15,862 nucleotides of DNA, from positions 1 through 15,862 of the forward strand of contig NZ_DATCSD010000237.1 in assembly GCF_036568665.1 (NCBI RefSeq), given 5' to 3'. Numbering within the stretch: position 1 is the stretch's first letter; every line of letters starts with the position of its first letter. The notes under the pieces are model-generated. The model was not told the origin of the DNA. It searched no databases and saw nothing but the letters and a program-made list of their open reading frames with translations. Positions 1 to 6,022 of the stretch are shown here, in pieces. This stretch comes from Ohtaekwangia sp036568665 (lineage in GTDB: Bacteria; Bacteroidota; Bacteroidia; Cytophagales; Cyclobacteriaceae). The position numbers and the translations under genes were made by a program.

Positions 1-50
1 GAGCTGCAAGAACTTTACTTCTCGCAGCTCGCAACTCAAACCTCGCAGCT
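1..50. repeat. Short-unit intergenic repeat at window edge
   Basis: The nonamer CTCGCAGCT occurs at 21-29 and again at 42-50, exactly 21 bp apart, with a related CTCGCAACT at 28-36. GAGCTGC at 1-7 is the reverse complement of GCAGCTC at 24-30, so the first 30 bases can form a 7-bp stem with a 16-base loop. The block lies directly downstream of the stop codon of the leftward DUF5107 gene. No T-run follows the stem in that gene's direction, so it is not a convincing terminator. It looks like the end of a longer degenerate GCTGCGAG-type array cut off by the window edge; that extension is inference. Confidence 0.5.
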
Positions 51-54
51 ATCT

Positions 55-3000
55 CTACGATTCTACCAGCGAAGTATTCTGGATCATATTCTTATGTATG
101 AATGCTCCCAGGTGGTTTACGTTATGTTTCAATACTATATCAAAGTTCTTTTCTGCTTCGGCTGCGTTGCCATTGCCGAGACCTAAGTTACCGAGGGCCA
201 TCAGGTAATGACAATGAATTTTATTGCGCAGGTCAAGGTCCTGATCAAACACCAGCAAGTCCGGTAACGACACTGCGAAGTAATCGATCTTGATCTTGTC
301 GAAGAGATGTTCTTCACCAAAGCCGATCAGTCGCTTGAATATCTTTTCAGCTTTTGCATGTTCACCTAATTTTTTCCAGGCCAATCCCTGATAGAAAATC
401 TTATCGGGTTGCTGATCGTTGTAATATATAGCCTGTACCGGTTCGCTCAGCCCTACCGTTGCGCGGTTAAAATATTCGTTCGCTACGATCTGCTTGCCGA
501 GTGCTTCGTAGCAACAGCCTTTTAAGTAGAATATATCATTCTCCTGTGCACCGTATAGTTTTCCTTCGCCCAGGTTATGCGGATATACTTCTGCTTTCTC
601 CAGCAAGGTAAGGGCACTTTGATATTGTCCTTGCGCTATCGCCAGCTTTGCTAATTCTATATGTGCTGTTAAATACTGACCTACTACTTTACCTTCGCCA
701 CCTTCCCACGGGTGGAATATACGCGCCTCCAGAAGTTGTCGGGCCTTTTCGTATTGCTCCAGGTGATTGTAGAGCGTTATGCGTTCAAGGTATAGATCGT
801 CACGGTCTTCAGTTAATGCGAGGTGTTTCTCCAGCAGTGCCAATCTTTCCTGGTGTGGCTTGTTCAGCTTCTTGTAAAGCTGGTCGAGTTCCATCAATAC
901 ACGCGCATCGGTAGAGTCAAGCGCGAAAGCTTTCTCCAATGCCTTCAGTGCTTTCTGCTCGTTGTTCTGTTTGTTATGATACGCGAGCGCTATATTTCGA
1001 TATACAGTAGGGAAGGAGGGATCAAGATTGATAGAAGCTTCCCAGCAAGCAATGGCTTCGGTATACTGGCGGTTGGCATACCAGAAATTGCCGAGGTAAT
1101 ACGGAGCCTTGGCGTCAGCAGTGTTCGCAGCTATAGCGTATTGCAATACATTTACATCTTCCACGCGGTTGGGGAAACAGTAATCGGATTTAGCTGCAGC
1201 GCCTTTGCTATACCAGCCTTGTGCCTGCGCTTTGTTATCCGACTTCTCTGCAAAATATCCGAGATAATAATATACCATCGGGTATATAGTATCTTTTCCG
1301 TTTATCGTCAGCGAGAGGAAATCAGTTGCTTCTGTATATAGTCCGGCATGCGCATAATCAAAAGTATATTCAATGTAATTATGCACATAGTCGCGTATCA
1401 GTTTGCGCAGGTATACCAGTTGTATTTCTGCGTTGGCAGGATTGAGATCTTTCAGCAGCAGGTAATTTTCGTAGAGACAGCCGTAGTTGAATTTATCCAG
1501 CGAAAGCGATTCACTTGCCCATTGTATTGCTTCATCTTTGCGGCCCAGCTTACGCAGAATAGCGGTCTTCAGGTGGCGGGCAGTATGGCTATGATAATTT
1601 CTAACGAGCGATTTCTCCACGAGATCGAGTGCCTCTTCAAAATTACCCTTGCGTGTAGCGATGCGTGCCAGGTTCAGGTATGAGCCATGCTGAAACGCTG
1701 CGTTCCAGGTTGCTTTATAGAATGCTTCGAATGCTTCATCAAAGCGCTCCAGGTGCGAGAGACATATACCGAGGTTGAAGTACGGCTCGCCATCATACGG
1801 GTTCGGGTTGCGTTGTGTTAACGTCTGTATAGCCGTTTGAAAGTAATGCTCTGCTTTTGCAAACTGTCCGCGTTTTAAATACCACAAACCCATCGCGTTG
1901 TTGTTGCGCACATCGCCCGGCTCTCTGCGTATAGCCTCTTCGTAGTAGTCGGTTGCTTTATAGGTTGCGTGGCGGTATTGTTCAATGTGTAGTCCTGTAA
2001 GGAATAATTGCTCAATGCTCGCTATATCTTTAGGATTTTTTGCCGGGTTAGCCGGGTTAGGCACAGCCTTCGATGTTTGTTTCTCCGGTCTGTACGATAC
2101 CAGCAATTTTCCATCAGCCGCGGTCAGCTTGAAATATACTTTCTCGGCTATAGCTTTTACCGGCAGCGAAAGTGTTTGTGCGAAAGGTTGTGCCGGTGAA
2201 AGTGTAACGTTGGTAGCGAAAATTTCTTTTCCATCATATTCCACAACGGCTTTTGCATTTTCATAGAGCGCAGTAGTATATAGTTTGAGGGAGAGCGCGT
2301 TGTTATCGATCTCCAGGTTTACCAGCGCATCCTTGGTAGCATTCTTTACAACACCCAACTCGCTATAGGGCATGAAGTATTGTGTAAAAGTTCGCTCTTC
2401 AAAAGGTTGTATCCACGAGAAGTCCGGTTGATTATCCGTAAATACACCCGTCATCAATTCTATATAGGGACCATCTTCATCCGTCAGGTTACGATCCCAC
2501 GCATAGCCAAATTCTCCGTTACCCCACGTCCATTGTTTTTTACCGGGCGATACATGGTGATTGGCCACGTGCAGCAAACCTCCTTTAGAGTCATGTTCAT
2601 AGCCCCCCATAAAATCATAATTCGATTTGATGGCCATATAGGAAGTAGGCACCGGTATATTTTTATAGCGCGATATATCTACACCTGCCGAGTAATCTAC
2701 TTTATAGTATGTACCCTTCGCGATTGGAAACTCCGATACATCGCGTTTACCATGATCGAATACAGCATGTACATCCGGAGGAAAAACCGATTGATAATCG
2801 TCATTTACTTTTACGGCCGGGTTTGCCCACCATAAAAATGTCTGCGGAAACGGAGTGCGGTTATAAAGCTTTACATTGATCTCGAGGTATGCTTTATCCG
2901 GATATAGTCTGAACCCCGCCATTCCTTTTGTGCGAAACATACGCTCCACTTCATTTACCCAAACCGTTTTACTTCCATCGTCATGTTCTTCAATTGTAAA

Positions 3001-3405
3001 ATCGATCGGGTCAAATGTACTCGGGCGATGGTGCTGCGGCCAGTTAAATTCTATACCGCCCGATATCCACGGACCGGTCAGACCTACCAGCGCAGGTTTT
3101 ATCACCTGGTTATAGTATATAAAGTGACGTTCCTTGATTTTATCGTACGCCATCTGCACACGTCCGCCCAGCTCGGGCAGTATCATAATCTTGAGATACT
3201 GGTTTTCCAGGAACAGTGCATGATAGGTTTTATCTTTTTTCTCATCGAGAATTTTTTCAATCACCGGATGTGGATAAACAACGCCGCTGCTCCCCTGATA
3301 TACCCGGTTCTCGAGGAAAATTGGATTTTTTTCCGGTTTTCCAATGCCGTAGGTAGGGATCGTCACGTTTTCTTCCCAAACAGATACAATGTTGTTGCTT
3401 TTCAT
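55..3405 (-). CDS. DUF5107 domain protein with C-terminal TPR array
   Basis: The product is 1116 residues with no signal peptide (it starts MKSNNIVSVW), so it is probably cytoplasmic. The N-terminal part (about 1-440) matches the DUF5107 family, whose beta-sandwich resembles galactose mutarotase-like domains. Visible family blocks are LPELGGR (76-82), SGGIEFNWPQHH (115-126), QWTWGNGEFGYAW (291-303) and GPYIELMTG (312-320). A Pro/Asn/Lys-rich linker (about 442-462) leads into TPR repeats to the C terminus, for example the helices around 500-530, 537-568 and 573-600, with typical A, Y, G and P spacing. The family is often found near glycoside hydrolase and sugar-transport genes, but I know no proven reaction for it; sugar binding or an intracellular carbohydrate-active role is inference. 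It diverges from the AraC gene across 96 bp. Its promoter copies the layout of the sugar-porter promoter, which links it to intracellular handling of the imported sugar. The reading frame is intact. Confidence 0.9.
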   Translation of the reverse strand: MKSNNIVSVWEENVTIPTYGIGKPEKNPIFLENRVYQGSSGVVYPHPVIEKILDEKKDKTYHALFLENQYLKIMILPELGGRVQMAYDKIKERHFIYYNQVIKPALVGLTGPWISGGIEFNWPQHHRPSTFDPIDFTIEEHDDGSKTVWVNEVERMFRTKGMAGFRLYPDKAYLEINVKLYNRTPFPQTFLWWANPAVKVNDDYQSVFPPDVHAVFDHGKRDVSEFPIAKGTYYKVDYSAGVDISRYKNIPVPTSYMAIKSNYDFMGGYEHDSKGGLLHVANHHVSPGKKQWTWGNGEFGYAWDRNLTDEDGPYIELMTGVFTDNQPDFSWIQPFEERTFTQYFMPYSELGVVKNATKDALVNLEIDNNALSLKLYTTALYENAKAVVEYDGKEIFATNVTLSPAQPFAQTLSLPVKAIAEKVYFKLTAADGKLLVSYRPEKQTSKAVPNPANPAKNPKDIASIEQLFLTGLHIEQYRHATYKATDYYEEAIRREPGDVRNNNAMGLWYLKRGQFAKAEHYFQTAIQTLTQRNPNPYDGEPYFNLGICLSHLERFDEAFEAFYKATWNAAFQHGSYLNLARIATRKGNFEEALDLVEKSLVRNYHSHTARHLKTAILRKLGRKDEAIQWASESLSLDKFNYGCLYENYLLLKDLNPANAEIQLVYLRKLIRDYVHNYIEYTFDYAHAGLYTEATDFLSLTINGKDTIYPMVYYYLGYFAEKSDNKAQAQGWYSKGAAAKSDYCFPNRVEDVNVLQYAIAANTADAKAPYYLGNFWYANRQYTEAIACWEASINLDPSFPTVYRNIALAYHNKQNNEQKALKALEKAFALDSTDARVLMELDQLYKKLNKPHQERLALLEKHLALTEDRDDLYLERITLYNHLEQYEKARQLLEARIFHPWEGGEGKVVGQYLTAHIELAKLAIAQGQYQSALTLLEKAEVYPHNLGEGKLYGAQENDIFYLKGCCYEALGKQIVANEYFNRATVGLSEPVQAIYYNDQQPDKIFYQGLAWKKLGEHAKAEKIFKRLIGFGEEHLFDKIKIDYFAVSLPDLLVFDQDLDLRNKIHCHYLMALGNLGLGNGNAAEAEKNFDIVLKHNVNHLGAFIHKNMIQNTSLVES

Positions 3406-3425
3406 CTAAAACGATTGTTTTTTAG

Positions 3426-3433
3426 CAAAACTA
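3426..3433 (-). promoter_or_regulatory. -7 promoter element of the DUF5107 gene
   Basis: On the minus strand this reads TAGTTTTG, a full match to the Bacteroidota -7 consensus TAnnTTTG. It lies 20 bp upstream of the ATG at 3405, implying a 5' leader of roughly 14 bases. At the -33 position, 19 bp further upstream, there is no TTG (the bases read CGA), which fits a promoter that needs an activator. The porter promoter has its -7 element at the same two distances. Confidence 0.6.
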
Positions 3434-3451
3434 TAGGGAGTAGAACCGACA

Positions 3452-3482
3452 TTCGATGGACTTCCTTTCTCTTTTGATGGAC
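3452..3482 (-). promoter_or_regulatory. Predicted AraC operator, DUF5107/araC intergenic
   Basis: Two direct repeats, TTCGATGGAC (3452-3461) and TTTGATGGAC (3473-3482), match at 9 of 10 bases and start 21 bp apart, two DNA turns on the same face. This is the classic half-site spacing of AraC-family activators. Read toward the DUF5107 gene, the half-sites are GTCCATCAAA (distal) and GTCCATCGAA (proximal); the proximal one ends 18 bp before the -7 element, where a -33 box would be. The sites also lie 20-50 bp upstream of the AraC start codon, so autoregulation is possible. Protein binding is inference. Confidence 0.6.
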
Positions 3483-3501
3483 AATTTTATTACGGTATAG
3501 C

Positions 3502-4389
3502 ATGCAGCAAGTGATTCGGAAGCGTGAGGGGTTTGAGGGGCAGCGAGCCATTGTATTGCCTAAAAAGATACTGGAGATCTGCGGCTATACTCCGCCCATC
3601 AATTCGCTATATATTACCGATATAGGTTTCTATCCGCGTGCCGCCTATCATTATCGCGAGCGGCCCGGAGGTATATCTCAGAATATACTTATATACTGCA
3701 CCGAAGGTAAAGGCTGGCTCGAAGTGCCCACAGGTCGCTATAATGTTAGTCCCAATGAATTCCTGATTATACCGGCCGATATGCCGCATAAATATGGTGC
3801 AGATGAAACCTCACCGTGGACTATACATTGGATACATTTTAAAGGTATACAATCGCCTTACTTTGCTTCGCTGCTCTCGAAGCAGTATAAAGAGTTTGTA
3901 AACTATTCGCCATTCCTCGAAGAGCGCGTGCGCATTTTCGATTCTATTTATAAAGCATTGGAGTCGGGGTATAGTCTTGATAATCTGGCGTATTCGAGCA
4001 TTAGCTTTTCATACTTCCTGGCATCGTTCAGCTTTACCGATAAGTTTGCTTCTGCGCACCATTCCATCGAGAAAGATTCGGTAGATATATCCATAGAGTA
4101 TATGCAAAACCACCTCGATGTACCTTTAACGCTGGAGGAACTGGCATCATCAATTAATCTATCCGTGTCGCATTACTCCAGTATATTCCGGAAGAAGACC
4201 GGGTACTCGCCCGTGGTATATTTCAATCATCTCAAGATCCAGCACGCGTGCCGGTATCTTCAGTTTACTTCTTTGAGGATCAATGAAATAGCGATAAAAT
4301 TAGGGATTGAAGATCCGTATTACTTCTCGCGGATGTTCACCAAGATCATGGGGATGTCGCCCCTGGAATATCGCAACAAGAAGCATTAA
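3502..4389 (+). CDS. AraC-family transcriptional regulator
   Basis: This 295-residue protein has the two-domain AraC layout. An N-terminal cupin-like sugar-sensing domain (about 35-115) contains ILIYCTEGKGWLEV (62-75) and FLIIPADMPHKYGAD (87-101), with the Pro-His pair usual in the ligand pocket. The C-terminal DNA-binding domain (about 193-292) has two helix-turn-helix units: LTLEELASSINLS (209-221) with the recognition segment to about 232, and INEIAIKLGIEDPYYFSRMF (260-279), followed by GMSPLEYR (284-291). There is no membrane segment or signal peptide, so it is a soluble one-component regulator that likely senses an imported sugar. It lies between the DUF5107 gene and the sugar porter, and both of those promoters carry paired direct repeats spaced for such a protein. 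PULs more often use SusR, hybrid two-component or ECF-sigma regulators. The ligand is unknown; galactose or fucose is a guess from the downstream enzymes. Confidence 0.95.
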   Translation: MQQVIRKREGFEGQRAIVLPKKILEICGYTPPINSLYITDIGFYPRAAYHYRERPGGISQNILIYCTEGKGWLEVPTGRYNVSPNEFLIIPADMPHKYGADETSPWTIHWIHFKGIQSPYFASLLSKQYKEFVNYSPFLEERVRIFDSIYKALESGYSLDNLAYSSISFSYFLASFSFTDKFASAHHSIEKDSVDISIEYMQNHLDVPLTLEELASSINLSVSHYSSIFRKKTGYSPVVYFNHLKIQHACRYLQFTSLRINEIAIKLGIEDPYYFSRMFTKIMGMSPLEYRNKKH

Positions 4390-4426
4390 TGGTCGATTCT
4401 CGACTGTCTGTTGCACCGTAAAAAAA

Positions 4427-4454
4427 TCCATCATTAAAATCTAATTCTCCATTC
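4427..4454 (+). promoter_or_regulatory. Predicted AraC operator upstream of sugar porter
   Basis: The half-sites TCCATCA (4427-4433) and TCCATTC (4448-4454) are direct repeats 21 bp apart. In the direction of transcription they have the same orientation and spacing as the TCCATC pair before the DUF5107 gene. The distance from the first T of the distal site to the A of the start codon is 76 bp in both promoters. The four half-sites suggest nTCCATYnAA, with AA kept in three of four. The proximal site lies where a -33 box is expected, so an activator role is likely; binding has not been shown. Confidence 0.6.
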
Positions 4455-4474
4455 AAACGGTTGCGTTTATCACA

Positions 4475-4482
4475 GACTTTTG
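4475..4482 (+). promoter_or_regulatory. -7 promoter element of the sugar porter
   Basis: GACTTTTG matches TAnnTTTG at five of six defined positions. It starts 21 bp after the proximal TCCATT half-site and ends 20 bp before the ATG at 4503, the same two distances as in the DUF5107 promoter. No TTG lies 19-21 bp upstream; the only nearby TTG (4461-4463) is 11 bp away. The imperfect -7 and missing -33 fit activator dependence. Confidence 0.5.
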
Positions 4483-4502
4483 TAGAAATCGATTTCGGAT
4501 AA

Positions 4503-5831
4503 ATGGGAAAAAGCTCGTATATATTTCTAATTAGTTTGATCGCGGCTTTCGGTGGATTGCTGTTCGGGTTTGATATCGCGATCTTCTCCGGCACTATTCC
4601 TTTTATACAGCCGCACTATCATTTAACAGAAGCACAACTCGGCTGGACTGGTAGTTCTTTATATGTAGGCTGTATTATCGGTACACTTATTACCGGCTAC
4701 TTTACGGATCGCTTCGGTCGCAAGCTGCCGCTCACCATTGCTGCCGGTATATTTATGATCTCTTCTGTTTTGATGGGATGGGCCCCCAGCTATAGCATGC
4801 TTATCTTCTGGCGCATTATAGCTGGTATAGGAGTAGGAGCAGCGTCTATGCTGTCGCCCTTATATATAGCCGAGGTAAGTCCCGCAGCGATTCGTGGTCG
4901 CATGGTGTCCATCAATCAGCTCACCGTTGTCATCGGTATCCTGCTCGCATACTTTTCGAATTATATACTGGCCGATACCGCCAACAACTGGCGGTGGATG
5001 TTTACTTCCGGTTCTGTACCATCGGTTCTTTTCTTCTTCTGCGTATTTCTGGTGCCGGAGAGTCCGCGCTGGTTATTGAGTAAAGGATATATAGAGAAAG
5101 CAAAAGCTGTACTCGCAAAAATTTCCGGAGAGGCAGACGTTGATAAACAGATCAATGCTATACAACAGGTATCGCAGCGAGAAGTGAAAGGTAAACTTTC
5201 TGATCTCGTAAAACCCGGTATAACATTCCTGGTAGCGCTGGGTATAACCATCGCTATATTTCAACAGATCAGCGGAGCGAATGCTATATTCTTTTATGCG
5301 CCTATCATTTTCGAGAAGGCCGGCATGAATGTGAAGGATCAACTCTTTCAACAGATCATGATCGGTGCTATCAATCTCATATTTACTCTGGTAGCCATGC
5401 AGCTGGTAGATAAGCTGGGCAGAAAAAAACTGATGCTGGGCGGTGCTTCGCTTATGGCACTGTGGCTTTTCCTGGTAGGGCTGTGTTACTACTTCAACCT
5501 CTTCCAGGGATATATACTTACTTTCTTCGTGCTCGCTTTTATAGCCACGTATGCTACCACACTGGCACCGGTAACGTGGGTGCTCATCTCCGAAATATTT
5601 CCGACACGCATACGCGGCATTGCCGTATCGGTAGCAACGTGTATGCTATGGGTTGCGTGCTTTGCGCTGGCCTATGGCTTCCCGATATTGATTGAATGGC
5701 TGGATGCTCCGCAGACTTTCTTCCTTTTCTCGGGCATCTGCCTTCTATACTTTTTTATACTGCTTCGGTATGTGCCGGAAACAAAAGGAAAAACCCTCGA
5801 ACAATTTGAGACTGAAATCATAAGACATTGA
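4503..5831 (+). CDS. MFS sugar porter (sugar:H+ symporter type)
   Basis: This 442-residue, 12-helix transporter belongs to the sugar porter family of the major facilitator superfamily (XylE, AraE, GalP, GLUT relatives) and acts in the inner membrane. Signature motifs are all present: GGLLFGFDIAIFSG in helix 1 (17-30), DRFGRK in loop 2-3 (69-74), PESPRWLL after helix 6 (185-192), QQISGANAIFFYAP in helix 7 (254-267, carrying the sugar-contacting glutamines), DKLGRKK in loop 8-9 (303-309) and VPETKGKTLEQFE at the C terminus (424-436). Length is normal for the family and the frame is intact. The substrate cannot be read from sequence; galactose, fucose or a pentose is plausible given the glycosidases downstream. 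It lies 113 bp after the AraC gene and has its own predicted AraC-activated promoter. No terminator is seen between it and susC, so read-through into susCD is possible. Confidence 0.95.
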   Translation: MGKSSYIFLISLIAAFGGLLFGFDIAIFSGTIPFIQPHYHLTEAQLGWTGSSLYVGCIIGTLITGYFTDRFGRKLPLTIAAGIFMISSVLMGWAPSYSMLIFWRIIAGIGVGAASMLSPLYIAEVSPAAIRGRMVSINQLTVVIGILLAYFSNYILADTANNWRWMFTSGSVPSVLFFFCVFLVPESPRWLLSKGYIEKAKAVLAKISGEADVDKQINAIQQVSQREVKGKLSDLVKPGITFLVALGITIAIFQQISGANAIFFYAPIIFEKAGMNVKDQLFQQIMIGAINLIFTLVAMQLVDKLGRKKLMLGGASLMALWLFLVGLCYYFNLFQGYILTFFVLAFIATYATTLAPVTWVLISEIFPTRIRGIAVSVATCMLWVACFALAYGFPILIEWLDAPQTFFLFSGICLLYFFILLRYVPETKGKTLEQFETEIIRH

Positions 5832-5843
5832 TCAGACTGATCA
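5829..5843. repeat. 15-bp inverted repeat overlapping the porter stop codon
   Basis: TGATCAG (5829-5835) and CTGATCA (5837-5843) are perfect inverted repeats around a single central A. The first arm begins with the TGA stop codon of the sugar porter. As RNA it could form only a 5-bp stem with a 5-base loop, and no T-run follows, so it is not a good terminator. A protein-binding palindrome is possible but unproven. Confidence 0.4.
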
Positions 5844-5880
5844 CCTGGTCATATACTATACCCAAAACTCCAAACGAATA

Positions 5881-6009
5881 ATGCCTATGAAAATTCATCT
5901 TCCGCATGTTTACCACCACCCGGCTGCATACACCCTTGTAGCGGCAGGAGGAGCGTGTATATCCTGTGAAAATCTACAGGAGGAATTAGTAAGCAGAATA
6001 AAAATCTAA
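5881..6009 (+). CDS. Possible 42-residue small ORF before susC
   Basis: An open frame of 42 codons runs from ATG at 5881 to TAA at 6007-6009, ending 13 bp before the susC start. The predicted peptide begins MPMKIHLPHVYHH and contains GGACISCENLQEEL with a Cys-x-x-Cys pair (residues 29-32). I recognise no family. There is no signal peptide and no clear ribosome binding site, and a second in-frame ATG is at 5887. A frame this short arises easily by chance. Its 3' part also holds a 12-base stretch shared with the leader of the GH97 gene, which argues that some of the region works as untranslated sequence. It may be a leader peptide, a small protein or noncoding. Confidence 0.2.
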   Translation: MPMKIHLPHVYHHPAAYTLVAAGGACISCENLQEELVSRIKI

Positions 6010-6022
6010 CACCGTAAATATT

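Noticed and set aside
823..1683. Rightward open frames (172 and 111 codons) opposite the DUF5107 gene
   Set aside because: They are shadows of the TPR-coding strand; the residues are Ile/Arg/Tyr-rich without domain structure.
4392..4404. GTCGA-TTC-TCGAC hairpin just after the AraC stop codon, as a terminator
   Set aside because: The stem is only 5 bp with a 3-base loop and there is no T-run after it.
5832..6022. An AraC operator or TAnnTTTG promoter directly upstream of susC
   Set aside because: No TCCAT pair with 21-bp spacing and no TTTG-ending -7 element were found in this gap; the layout expected 76 bp before the ATG is absent.
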